Assembly (NCBI GenBank): GCA_030154445.1
Contig: JAGUQW010000002.1
Span: 1 to 64,000, forward strand
Direction of reading: 5' to 3'
Source of the DNA: Spirochaetota bacterium
Lineage (GTDB): Bacteria > Spirochaetota > Brevinematia > Brevinematales > Brevinemataceae
Length of the DNA stretch: 64,000 nt
The notes beneath the pieces are model-generated. The model was given only the letters and a program-made list of their open reading frames with translations. It did no database searches and had not been told where the DNA came from. This document shows, one piece after another, positions 56,467-64,000 of the stretch (position 1 is its first letter; each line of letters opens with the position of its first letter). Position numbers and translations under genes: made by a program.

Positions 56467-57603
56467 AAAAGGTTAAAAAAATAATGCAAATTTCAATAAT
56501 TATACCTGTCTATAATACAGAAAAATATTTACCAAAATGTTTAGAATCTGTCATTAATCAAACATATAAAGATATTGAGATAATCGTAGTTAATGATTGT
56601 TCCTCAGGTAATTGTGAAGAGATCGTAAAATCTTATCAAGAACAAGATGATAGAATTATTTATTTGAAACATCATGTTAATAAAGGATTGTTTGGTGCAA
56701 GAGAAACAGGGGTTAAAAAATCTAGCTATGAGTATATATTACATGTGGATAGCGATGACTGGATAGAATTAGATATTTGTGAAAAATTACAAGAATCAAT
56801 AAATTATTCTCCAGATCTTATAGAATTTGGATTTCAAATAATCGATGATTCTTTACAAGAGCCTGATATGCCTAAAATAGATTTATTGCAATGTTCACAA
56901 CAGGAACTATTTACTCGATTTATAACTTTACAAAATGAGCCTTGGTTTGTGTGGCGTTATTTACTCAAAAGAGATATTGCCTTAAAAGTTTATGAAGAAT
57001 TACAGATTAAAGATCATATAATTATTCATGAAGATGTTCTTTTTCTTATTAGCTATAGTTATTATATAACAAAAGCTATTAGTGTAGCTGTTGTAGGATA
57101 TAATTACAATTGGAATAATATGAATAGTGCTATGAGAGAAAAAAGAACAGTAGAAGTTCTTCAAAAAGAGTTAAATGTAACTTCTGTAGTGATATCTCAT
57201 TTGGAGCATTTTTTTGATATTCATCAATTAGATAACAAACTATTATTTCATATAAAATATAATTTATGTAAATCTTTTTTAGGTAACTTACAATTTTATG
57301 AAAGAGATCAAAAAACAATGAATAGTATAATGGATAGTATTTTAAAGCAAAGTATTGATATTTTTGGTAGTGATATCTTCACACTTTTTATCGTGGCAAA
57401 ACCAGAATTATTACCAAATTGGATTAGAACGCTACTAAAAATACAAGATCAATTTTTTCCTAAAGATCAGGCTCTTTTTAAAGTATTAAAAAAGATATAC
57501 TACAAAATCAAAAGGTTAAAAAAATAATGCAAATTTCAATAATTATACCTGTCTATAATACAGAAAAATATTTACCAAAATGTTTAGAATCTGTCATTAA
57601 TCA
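56467..57603 (+). repeat. 94-bp direct repeat at the 5' ends of two glycosyltransferase genes
   Basis: Positions 56467-56560 are identical to 57510-57603: 17 bases before the ATG plus the first 77 coding bases. A second block of 74 identical bases, from ATGATTGTTCC to TTATTTG, lies about 60 bases further inside each copy. The third gene at 58564 carries the same blocks with a few changes. Confidence 0.85.
56484..57527 (+). CDS. Family 2 glycosyltransferase, tandem copy 1
   Basis: A 347-residue GT-A-fold glycosyltransferase. The GT2 domain (about 1-115) has SIIIPVYNTEKYLPKCLESV, VVNDCSSGN (the metal/nucleotide Asp-rich site) and the DXD motif VDSDDW near residue 91. The C-terminal half is helical with KVYEELQIKDHIIIHEDVLF in parts. 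It probably adds a sugar to a lipid-linked surface glycan on the cytoplasmic face of the membrane. The ribosome-binding site is weak (AAAGGTT). Copy 2 starts on the last base of its stop codon (TAATG). Confidence 0.88.
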   Translation: MQISIIIPVYNTEKYLPKCLESVINQTYKDIEIIVVNDCSSGNCEEIVKSYQEQDDRIIYLKHHVNKGLFGARETGVKKSSYEYILHVDSDDWIELDICEKLQESINYSPDLIEFGFQIIDDSLQEPDMPKIDLLQCSQQELFTRFITLQNEPWFVWRYLLKRDIALKVYEELQIKDHIIIHEDVLFLISYSYYITKAISVAVVGYNYNWNNMNSAMREKRTVEVLQKELNVTSVVISHLEHFFDIHQLDNKLLFHIKYNLCKSFLGNLQFYERDQKTMNSIMDSILKQSIDIFGSDIFTLFIVAKPELLPNWIRTLLKIQDQFFPKDQALFKVLKKIYYKIKRLKK

Positions 57604-58555
57604 GACTTATAAAAACATAGAAATTATCATTGTTGATGATTGTTCCTCAGGTAATTGTGAAGAGATCGTAAAATCTTATCAAGAACAAGATGATAGAATT
57701 ATTTATTTGGAACATAATGTTAATAAAGGACTTTATGTAGCTCGAGAAACAGGGGTAAGACATGCTAATGGTACTTATATTACTCATTTAGATAGTGATG
57801 ATTGGTTAGCCTTAGATATTTGTGAATTGGGAATGAAAGCACTCAAAAATAATGAAGATGCTATATTTTTTAATTATATTAGAGTAGAGACGGAAAGGAA
57901 TATTTCTGTAATTTTATATTCTCAAACAATATTAGAAAATCATTTGTTTGATTCTCTAATAGAATTAAAAAGAGACCATTGGAATATGTGGGGTGCTTTC
58001 TACAAAAGAGATTTGGCACTTAAAGTGTATGAAGAATTACAAATAACTCAACATATCGTTATGTCAGAAGATCTCTTGTTTTTTCTTCCTTTTTCTTATT
58101 ATTGTAAAAATGCTGTCAGTATTTCACCTATAGGATATTATTATACCTGTACTAACGAGAGTAGTGCTACCAAAACTGTTCCTACTGTAGAATCTTTGAC
58201 AAATGATTTAGAAGTTTATCAATTTGTCATGCAAACTCATAAATGTTTTTGTGAAAAACATAAAATATATACTAAGAAGTTGTATAAAATTCAACAAAAA
58301 TTATGTCAATTTCATTTAGAGCAAATGACAATTCTTCAAGAAGATAAATTAGCAATGGATCAATTGTTACCAAAAACAGTAGAAGTTTTTGGTGGAGATA
58401 CCGTAGCTTCTTTTATATATGATGTTTCTATGACTCCTAATATGATTTTTACACAAAGAAAATTATATAAAAAAATTGATAATTTTTTTATTAAAATACA
58501 GAATCATTTTTGTTTTGTATTTCTAAAAAAATTATATCAAATAATTAAAAAATAG
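57527..58555 (+). CDS. Family 2 glycosyltransferase, tandem copy 2
   Basis: A 342-residue paralogue with a nearly identical first 70 residues to copy 1 and more diverged C-terminal half. GT2 motifs: VDDCSSGN near residue 36 and LDSDDWLALD near residue 91. The segment LALKVYEELQITQHIVMSEDLLFF shows that the helical half is also homologous. The divergence after about residue 100 suggests a different acceptor or donor. Its promoter-proximal sequence is copied within the end of copy 1, evidence of tandem duplication. Confidence 0.88.
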   Translation: MQISIIIPVYNTEKYLPKCLESVINQTYKNIEIIIVDDCSSGNCEEIVKSYQEQDDRIIYLEHNVNKGLYVARETGVRHANGTYITHLDSDDWLALDICELGMKALKNNEDAIFFNYIRVETERNISVILYSQTILENHLFDSLIELKRDHWNMWGAFYKRDLALKVYEELQITQHIVMSEDLLFFLPFSYYCKNAVSISPIGYYYTCTNESSATKTVPTVESLTNDLEVYQFVMQTHKCFCEKHKIYTKKLYKIQQKLCQFHLEQMTILQEDKLAMDQLLPKTVEVFGGDTVASFIYDVSMTPNMIFTQRKLYKKIDNFFIKIQNHFCFVFLKKLYQIIKK

Positions 58556-58563
58556 GACTTATT

Positions 58564-59616
58564 GTGAAAATTTCAATAATTATACCTGTCTATAATACAG
58601 AAAAATATTTACCAAAATGTTTGGAATCTGTCATTAATCAAACATATAAAGATATAGAAATTATTGTTGTTGATGATTGTTCCTTAGGTAATTGTGAAGA
58701 GATCGTAAAATCTTATCAAGAACAAGATGATAGAATTGTTTATTTGAAACATAATGTTAATAAAGGACTTTATGCAGCTCGAGAAACAGGGATAAGACAT
58801 GCTAATGGTAGTTATGTTATTCATTTAGATAGTGATGATTGGTTAGGGTTGGAATTAGCTCAGAAGATCAATGATGCGTCTTCACAAGATGCAGATCTTT
58901 TTATTTATGATACGATAAGTGTTCGAGCTCAAGGTAAAGAAAAAGCAATATGGACGAATAAAGGTGCTAATAATTTTGATAATACAACTTTATTTACAGC
59001 TCTATGTTCTCGTTCGTTTAGCTCTTGGGCTACTTGTGGTAAAGTATTCAAACGAACTGTAGTATTGGATATTTATAACAAAATTAATATAAATTCTCAT
59101 CTTACAATGGCAGAAGATTTATTATTTTTCTTTTATTATGCATATTTTTGTAAAAATGCTGTTCATATTCCTTATGATGGGTATTATTATAATTTGACCA
59201 ACATTAGTGTGAATAGAATTTCTTACACATTAGAAAAATCTCAATCACATTTGCAAAATTTGCATATTGTTATCGAGCGAATAAAATCTTTGATGCAAGA
59301 CCAAGATATTAATTTTTCTGTATACAAACCTATTATACAAGAATTAGCACAGAGTTATTTTATTAGATTAAATGAGTTGTCGATAAATGATAAAAAAACA
59401 ATTTTCACACTGTTAGTTGATGTGTTTGGAACAGAAATTTTAGTAGATTATATTTCGACACAAGCTCAATTTAGAGATGACAAAATCAGAGTAACTAGTG
59501 ATCAATTAATAACAAAGATATTTCCTAAAAATTCTAAACAATATAATATATTAAGAATGATAATATTACAAATGTACAATATATTTCACTATATATTAGA
59601 TAGAGATAAAAAATGA
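58564..59616 (+). CDS. Family 2 glycosyltransferase, tandem copy 3
   Basis: A 350-residue member of the same set. The first 70 residues match the other copies with a few substitutions (SLGNCEE for SSGNCEE), and residues about 55-95 match copy 2 best (NKGLYAARETGIRHANGSY, LDSDDWLGLE). The C-terminal half is the most diverged, with TMAEDLLFFF conserved. The start is a GTG at the position equivalent to the ATG of the other copies. Its TGA overlaps the ATG of the HD-domain gene. Confidence 0.88.
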   Translation: MKISIIIPVYNTEKYLPKCLESVINQTYKDIEIIVVDDCSLGNCEEIVKSYQEQDDRIVYLKHNVNKGLYAARETGIRHANGSYVIHLDSDDWLGLELAQKINDASSQDADLFIYDTISVRAQGKEKAIWTNKGANNFDNTTLFTALCSRSFSSWATCGKVFKRTVVLDIYNKININSHLTMAEDLLFFFYYAYFCKNAVHIPYDGYYYNLTNISVNRISYTLEKSQSHLQNLHIVIERIKSLMQDQDINFSVYKPIIQELAQSYFIRLNELSINDKKTIFTLLVDVFGTEILVDYISTQAQFRDDKIRVTSDQLITKIFPKNSKQYNILRMIILQMYNIFHYILDRDKK

Positions 59617-60236
59617 CAAAAATACAACAATATCAACAATTATTAATACCAAATATGGTATATTCTCCAGAATTATTAATAACTTTATTAGAACAAGTTC
59701 TTTCTGAAAAAAGATATGCACATGTGATAAGAGTATTAAATACTGCAAAAATATTAGCGAATAAATTTCAAGTTTCTAAAAAAGAACAAGATCAGATTAT
59801 TCAAGCAGTATTATTTCATGATCTTGCAAAGGGAATGAAAGATGAAGAGCTGTTTGAATATGCGGAAATATACTCTATCTATTTAGGAGATGTACCTGCT
59901 CCTATTTATCATGCTATTGTTGGAGCTTGGATGATGGAATATTTTTTTGATATTAATGATAAAAAAGTATTAGAAGCTGTTTATTATCATACAACAGGAT
60001 ATATTAATTTTTTAACTAATCAAATTGGAGCGATTTTGTTTATAGCAGATTATTTAGAGCCAGCGCGTTCTTTTGAAAAATTACATATAGAAATTCATAT
60101 TCCTAGTAATATAAAATTGGCATTACTAGAAATAGTAAAAGATAAAATATCTTATGTTATTCAAAGAAATAGAGTAATTGATTGTAAAAGTGTAACTTTT
60201 TATCATGGTTTGTTAAAAGAACAAGGAGATAATTAA
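59613..60236 (+). CDS. YqeK-like HD-domain phosphohydrolase
   Basis: A 207-residue cytoplasmic HD protein of the YqeK type, which hydrolyses diadenosine tetraphosphate symmetrically to ADP. Metal ligands and motifs: His37 (RYAHVIRV), His69-Asp70 with Lys73 (LFHDLAKG), His100 (IYHAIVG), His126 (YYHTTG) and Asp146 (IADYLEPAR). YqeK usually sits with nadD and rsfS; here it overlaps the third glycosyltransferase (ATGA) and the next membrane-protein gene (TAATG), so it is translated with a glycan cluster. A nucleotide by-product of sugar transfer is a possible substrate, as inference. Confidence 0.85.
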   Translation: MTKIQQYQQLLIPNMVYSPELLITLLEQVLSEKRYAHVIRVLNTAKILANKFQVSKKEQDQIIQAVLFHDLAKGMKDEELFEYAEIYSIYLGDVPAPIYHAIVGAWMMEYFFDINDKKVLEAVYYHTTGYINFLTNQIGAILFIADYLEPARSFEKLHIEIHIPSNIKLALLEIVKDKISYVIQRNRVIDCKSVTFYHGLLKEQGDN

Positions 60237-61585
60237 TGATGAAATACTTAAAACTATCTAAGTTTGAATTTATCAATATTGGTATTTTCACTCTTTTAAT
60301 ATTTATATTAGGATTGATTTTACCTATTTTTTATGGAGATGATATCAATTATGCTATAGATCAAGGTTCTTTTATTGTACAGCAAATTCAAGAGTACAAA
60401 ACATGGCATGGTCGATTTCTGACTCATATTTGGGTTAGAATAATCTTACAATATCCTTATACTTCAGATCTACTAATAAGTTTTTTTGTAGCATTATTTT
60501 TTTATGCTTCATGGAAATCTATCAATCCTCATCATACTGCTTCAGAAAAAAATAATCAAAGAGTGCTTTTAGTTGTTCTTTGTTTTGCTTTAATTTTATT
60601 TTTTACACATGGATTTTGGATTGCTATGCTAAGAGTAACACATTTTCTAAGTTATCGTTTTACGGTAGCACTAGTTTTATTATTTTTAATACCTTATTTA
60701 AAAATATTTGCCAATAAGGAAGACAAACCTTCTTTAAAAATATTTATTCCTCTGTCTTTTTTAGCGGGAGCAACGCATGAACAAGTCGTGATTGTTATTC
60801 CATTATTATTAATGATGGGAATAATAGGGAAATTTTTAAAGAAAAATATACCTTTATGGTATTGGCTAGGTATCATTGTTTTTGTTATAGGTTGTGCTAC
60901 TGTATTTTTATCACCTGCAGGATTGTCAGAAGAAAAAATTATAACATATGGAAATGCATTAGAATGGGATTTTTTTGGACAAACTCTAAATTGGTTAGAG
61001 CTAGGCTGGAAACGATATTTTTATAGTTTAATTAAAGTATTGTCAATATGGATTCCTCATAGTATAGGATTTATGATTTTTTTTATCATCTTATTGATAT
61101 TATCAATTAAAAAATTAAATTCTTTCTCTTATGAATTAGTTCCTTCAATTTTTTTATTTTTATTAAGTCAGGCTATTATTTTAGTAATGATGTTTTCTCC
61201 AAGATTCACATCAGGTCCTATGGCTTTAGGTAGTGATCTTATAGTGATATCGTGTATATCACTACTATCTTCTTATTGGAAAATTATAAAATTTGATGTA
61301 CGAACAAAAGAAAAATTAATTATGAAAATAGTATATAGTATTACTTTTATTACATGGATTTTACAGATTCCTCCAGTTTTATCATATAGAGTTGAATATA
61401 ATCATATGATTAAAATAGTTGGACAAGCTATAAAAAAAGGTGATTCAGAAATTATAATACCAAAATTAAAGAGGCAGGGAATAAAAACACTTTTTGGTTA
61501 TATTAGAATTATTCACCCACCAGAGGTAAACACTCTTATAAAATATAAGTATCCTAATACAACAATTACTATTATAGAAAAATAA
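60236..61585 (+). CDS. Polytopic membrane protein (DUF6056-like)
   Basis: A 449-residue inner-membrane protein with about ten hydrophobic segments. After the first helix, FYGDDINYAIDQG and KTWHGRFLTHIW resemble the conserved acidic and 'GRF' elements of DUF6056-type and other GT-C-like membrane proteins that use lipid-linked sugars; THEQVVIVIP near residue 180 is also typical. A role as glycosyltransferase or flippase-associated protein in the same glycan pathway is inferred from the operon. The first of two adjacent ATGs is best spaced from AAGGAG. It ends the operon at a terminator. Confidence 0.7.
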   Translation: MMKYLKLSKFEFINIGIFTLLIFILGLILPIFYGDDINYAIDQGSFIVQQIQEYKTWHGRFLTHIWVRIILQYPYTSDLLISFFVALFFYASWKSINPHHTASEKNNQRVLLVVLCFALILFFTHGFWIAMLRVTHFLSYRFTVALVLLFLIPYLKIFANKEDKPSLKIFIPLSFLAGATHEQVVIVIPLLLMMGIIGKFLKKNIPLWYWLGIIVFVIGCATVFLSPAGLSEEKIITYGNALEWDFFGQTLNWLELGWKRYFYSLIKVLSIWIPHSIGFMIFFIILLILSIKKLNSFSYELVPSIFLFLLSQAIILVMMFSPRFTSGPMALGSDLIVISCISLLSSYWKIIKFDVRTKEKLIMKIVYSITFITWILQIPPVLSYRVEYNHMIKIVGQAIKKGDSEIIIPKLKRQGIKTLFGYIRIIHPPEVNTLIKYKYPNTTITIIEK

Positions 61586-61587
61586 AT

Positions 61588-61624
61588 AAAAAACACTCAT
61601 CTAATTTAAGTGAGTGTTTTTTTT
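61588..61624. terminator. Bidirectional terminator of the glycosyltransferase operon
   Basis: AAAAAACACTCA (61588-61599) pairs with TGAGTGTTTTTT (from 61611), loop of 11 bases, T8 at the end; it also faces the convergent lipoprotein gene. Confidence 0.85.
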
Positions 61625-61643
61625 ATAAATAGATAAAATATTT

Positions 61644-62123
61644 TTAATTTTCAGTAATTTCAATAAACCAAATCTCTTCTGATTGAAGGATTCCTTCAGG
61701 ATTATAAAGACGAATTTTAATTTGACCAGATTTATCAATAACTGTAAATGTTAATTTTCCTTGTTTAGGAGTACTCTGATCAGCTTGATAAATAATACCT
61801 GGACTTGAGTAATAAGGCGATGCAAAAAGATAGTTTTTAGTATTATTCTTAATACTAAAAGTTGAATCTTTAATCACTTGTTTGGTATGAAATGATTGTT
61901 GAATAATAAGTTGTTTTTTTGCTAAAGTACCTGTAGGATAGCTAGTATTTGATATAGGAGATTTTGTTATTATATTAGTTGGATTGATTAAACCAACTTC
62001 AAGTAACATAGACTCTAATGACATAAGCGGGAGTATAGGAGGTGTTTTAATATAAGAGACAAAATTCTGTGTACAATTTGTTAGTAAAAGAAATATTCCA
62101 AAGAGGAATAAATTTTTGTTCAT
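61644..62123 (-). CDS. Lipoprotein of unknown function
   Basis: A 159-residue lipoprotein with lipobox LLTNC (Cys17). The mature part begins with a Pro/Leu-rich stretch (KTPPILPLMSLESMLLEVG) and ends with a beta-rich region (GKLTFTVIDKSGQIKIRLYNPEG). No family recognised. AAAGGTG precedes the ATG. It is the last gene on the cheX-cheY-TPR strand, 66 bases downstream of the TPR gene. Confidence 0.65.
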   Translation of the reverse strand: MNKNLFLFGIFLLLTNCTQNFVSYIKTPPILPLMSLESMLLEVGLINPTNIITKSPISNTSYPTGTLAKKQLIIQQSFHTKQVIKDSTFSIKNNTKNYLFASPYYSSPGIIYQADQSTPKQGKLTFTVIDKSGQIKIRLYNPEGILQSEEIWFIEITEN

Positions 62124-62189
62124 TATTACACCTTTATAAGATATAAATATCTATTATATTATCGAATGAAATAGGGTAGATCTTTAATA

Positions 62190-63056
62190 TTAGAGATTTA
62201 AATAGTACCATGCTTCTGCAAGATTTTCATTCAATCGAAGAGATGCTCTATAGTAACGATAATGTAGATCACTATAAGACTTGGTACGAAGTATTTTTCC
62301 AATTTGAAAATTTAACTCAGCTTGATAAGGATTTAAATTCCATGCTTGCATATAATATTTTTCAGCTTGTTTAAGATTTTTTTCTTTTACAAGTATATTT
62401 CCTAAATGAAAATAACTAAGAGATTTCAATTTATTGTTAGTACTGATATTGATAACATTTTTAAATGTTTTTTTAGCTTGATCGAATTGATTCAAATTTT
62501 GTAGAGCGATTCCTTTAATATATATTAAGTCAGAACTACTATCTGTAAGATCACTAGCATTAAGATAAGCAAGAGCTTCTTGATATTTTTTTAATCTAGA
62601 TAGAGAATGTGTTTGGATTATAAGGCGTAATTGTTCTATTTTTTTTTCTTGAAAGGGAATACGAGGAAGAATAAATAAAATATTTTGATAATCAATATCT
62701 GTTTCAGCTGATAAAAATCTTATCCAAGATCGAGATAAAAAATTCCAATTAGTCATTATTTGAGGGATATCTTTTAATAAAGCTTCATCTAATAAAGGAA
62801 GATAAATAGCAACATCTGATATAGCAAGATGTAACAACACTTTCAATTCTCTTTCTTGATAAGAAAGAGAATTGAAAGTGTTGTTATTTTTTAGATATTC
62901 ATAAGCTTTATCATATTCTTGATTGTAATATAATTTATCAAAAATTTGAGTATTACTACATTTAACAATAGTTAAAAATAAAAATACAATAAACATTATT
63001 TGTTTGATATTTTTTATGTAAGGAGTTAATGTGAGATTATTAATAGTTAAATTCAT
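62190..63056 (-). CDS. TPR-repeat lipoprotein
   Basis: A 288-residue protein. A hydrophobic segment at about 20-33 ends IVKC, a possible spirochaete lipobox. It is followed by tetratricopeptide repeats: QEYDKAYEYLKNN, a degenerate middle, then clear repeats (NQFDQAKKTFKNVINIS, GNILVKEKNLKQAEKYYMQAWNLNP, YRASLRLNENLAEAWYYL). It probably scaffolds an envelope complex. The first ATG gives a 20-residue pre-signal extension; an ATG 60 bases later would give a normal signal peptide but has no ribosome-binding site. It starts two bases after the cheY stop. Confidence 0.7.
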   Translation of the reverse strand: MNLTINNLTLTPYIKNIKQIMFIVFLFLTIVKCSNTQIFDKLYYNQEYDKAYEYLKNNNTFNSLSYQERELKVLLHLAISDVAIYLPLLDEALLKDIPQIMTNWNFLSRSWIRFLSAETDIDYQNILFILPRIPFQEKKIEQLRLIIQTHSLSRLKKYQEALAYLNASDLTDSSSDLIYIKGIALQNLNQFDQAKKTFKNVINISTNNKLKSLSYFHLGNILVKEKNLKQAEKYYMQAWNLNPYQAELNFQIGKILRTKSYSDLHYRYYRASLRLNENLAEAWYYLNL

Positions 63057-63058
63057 AA

Positions 63059-63481
63059 TTATCCAAAAATTTTACCAATACGCTCTAAAACTTTACCTCG
63101 ATCTAGAGGTTTGACGATATAACCTTTAGCACCAAGTTTGATTGCCTCTTTTACTGTTTCAGCAGTTCCAAGTGCAGTTACCATAATAACATTCACTTCA
63201 GGATTGAGCTCTTTTAATTTTTTAAGAGCTGTTAGTCCATCCATTTCTGGCATTGTAATATCTAATGTTATTAAATGAATATTTTCTTGATTTTCTCTAT
63301 ACTTAATAAGTGCTTCAGCACCATTTAAAGCTGTATCTATAACTTTAAATTCTCTAGAAATGAAAATTTGTGACAATTGTTTTAAAATAAACTTAGAATC
63401 ATCTACACAAAGTACGCCAATTTGTTGACCTAATTTTGTTAATCCTGTAGGTAATCCATCTTCATTGAAAATAATTTTCAT
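63059..63481 (-). CDS. cheY: CheY-like response regulator
   Basis: A 140-residue single-domain receiver with a 20-residue N-terminal extension. The acidic pocket is Asp27-Asp28 (LCVDDSK), phospho-acceptor Asp74 (TLDITMPEMDG), switch Thr102 (MVTA) and Lys124 (IVKPLD). It is phosphorylated by CheA and signals to the flagellar motor. AGGAG precedes the ATG. A cheX-type phosphatase gene lies directly upstream, an arrangement frequent in spirochaetes and Thermotoga. Confidence 0.92.
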   Translation of the reverse strand: MKIIFNEDGLPTGLTKLGQQIGVLCVDDSKFILKQLSQIFISREFKVIDTALNGAEALIKYRENQENIHLITLDITMPEMDGLTALKKLKELNPEVNVIMVTALGTAETVKEAIKLGAKGYIVKPLDRGKVLERIGKIFG

Positions 63482-63519
63482 AAGTACTCCTATATTTTCT
63501 TATATATGAATTTGTATAA

Positions 63520-63981
63520 TTAATTTTTTAGAGCAATGTTAATATCTATTATACCTAAAGATGTATCAATAGGGATGATTAAAGCTTCTATATTATCACT
63601 CTCAAATATGGTAATATGATTACCTACAATTAATGTTGGTGGACTAAAATTAAAGAATTTAGATTCTTTTGATAATTTGGTAACGGCACGAGCTGTAACC
63701 ATATTACCTATTTCAGAAATTGTTCCTCTTACAAGATCATTTACTTCTATAAAATGTTCGTCATTTAGTTTTCCTGCAAGAGCTAAAGCTGTTTCTTCAG
63801 TCATATCAAAAACAATACGCCCATAGACTGCTCCTGTTACTCCAATAATAACAGTAAATCCTTTCATTCCATCACCAAGTTTTTTTAGTTGTAATTGTTG
63901 TCGTGAAATAGAAGTATTTAGAATTTCACTCATGATTTCGAATGCTGATTCTACAAAAGGGTTGATATAATCAATTAACAT
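63520..63981 (-). CDS. cheX: CheX-like chemotaxis phosphatase
   Basis: A 153-residue CheC/CheX-family protein that dephosphorylates CheY-P. The catalytic Glu90 and Asn93 are in the helix ISEIGNMVTARA, matching the ExxN motif of CheX. The rest follows the family fold, with a flat beta sheet (FTVIIGVTGAVYGRIVFDM and PPTLIVG). GGAG precedes the ATG close to the right edge of the window. It is the first gene visible in the cheX-cheY-TPR unit. Confidence 0.92.
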   Translation of the reverse strand: MLIDYINPFVESAFEIMSEILNTSISRQQLQLKKLGDGMKGFTVIIGVTGAVYGRIVFDMTEETALALAGKLNDEHFIEVNDLVRGTISEIGNMVTARAVTKLSKESKFFNFSPPTLIVGNHITIFESDNIEALIIPIDTSLGIIDINIALKN

Positions 63982-64000
63982 AAATTCTCCAATTTTATAA

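Noticed and set aside
62880-63060. AAGGAG followed by ATG on the plus strand within the TPR gene start region (near 63020)
   Set aside because: Resembles a start signal, but the frame behind it closes at once; it is chance within the minus-strand gene.

Overview
The window is very A+T-rich (about 30% G+C by eye). It is densely packed with genes on both strands, uses TGA only as a stop, and has clear Shine-Dalgarno sites before most genes. A CheX-type phosphatase next to a CheY-type regulator, two large chemoreceptors, many signal-peptide proteins and lipoproteins with loose spirochaete-style lipoboxes, and apparent outer-membrane barrel proteins point to a motile, double-membraned spirochaete. 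Within the spirochaetes a low-G+C host-associated lineage (Brachyspira or Brevinema type) seems likely, but this is inferred from gene content and composition only. The metabolic genes suggest a sugar- and peptide-fermenting organism: PTS enzyme I, two N-acetylglucosamine/glucose-family PTS permeases, a ROK sugar kinase, glucose-6-phosphate isomerase, enolase, ADP-glucose pyrophosphorylase, L-serine dehydratase, an AbgT transporter and peptidase T.

Layout. 1-4.2 kb (+): tail of an upstream gene, abgT-pepT, an exported barrel-like protein and tpx. 4.3-5.9 kb (-): a 515-residue surface protein. 6.0-10.5 kb (+): a tight run of a TrkA/KtrA-type K+ regulator, thiL, a SprT-like metalloprotein, a small membrane protein, argS and an S4 RNA-binding protein. 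10.6-19.9 kb: a DUF1254/DUF1214 lipoprotein, an exported FMN-binding protein, two convergent PTS IICB genes flanking a TPR-YdcF lipoprotein, then eno and lipoproteins. 20-22.8 kb: tmk operon (-) and a TPR protein (+). 22.9-29.3 kb: an AddA/RecB-like helicase-nuclease (+), then ptsI-ruvA-yaaR (-). 29.4-31.5 kb (+): cvpA-like and tolC-like genes. 31.5-35.1 kb (-): two membrane proteins, DUF58, sua5 and glyQ. 35.3-43.3 kb: Gfo/Idh oxidoreductase, pncC, pgi, a paralogous pair of exported proteins, mutS2 and a TspO-like membrane protein. 43.4-51.1 kb (-): HAD phosphatase, sdaA, glgC and two chemoreceptors. 51.2-56.3 kb: ROK kinase (+), then small exported proteins and rpmE-xseA-trmI (-). 56.4-61.6 kb (+): three tandem GT2 glycosyltransferases with copied 5' ends, a YqeK-like HD phosphohydrolase and a polytopic membrane protein, probably a surface-glycan operon. 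61.6-64 kb (-): cheX, cheY, a TPR lipoprotein and another lipoprotein.

Most operons end in short A-stem-loop-T terminators, many of them bidirectional between convergent genes. Several promoters have near-consensus -35/-10 boxes with 16-18 bp spacing. No tRNA, rRNA, CRISPR array, transposase, integrase or prophage gene was seen. The least explained features are the duplicated glycosyltransferase cluster with its embedded HD phosphohydrolase, the tandem chemoreceptors with membrane-buried sensor halves, the copied exported-protein pair, a 39-residue lipoprotein translationally coupled to its neighbour, and a G+C-rich hairpin island near 43.3 kb.
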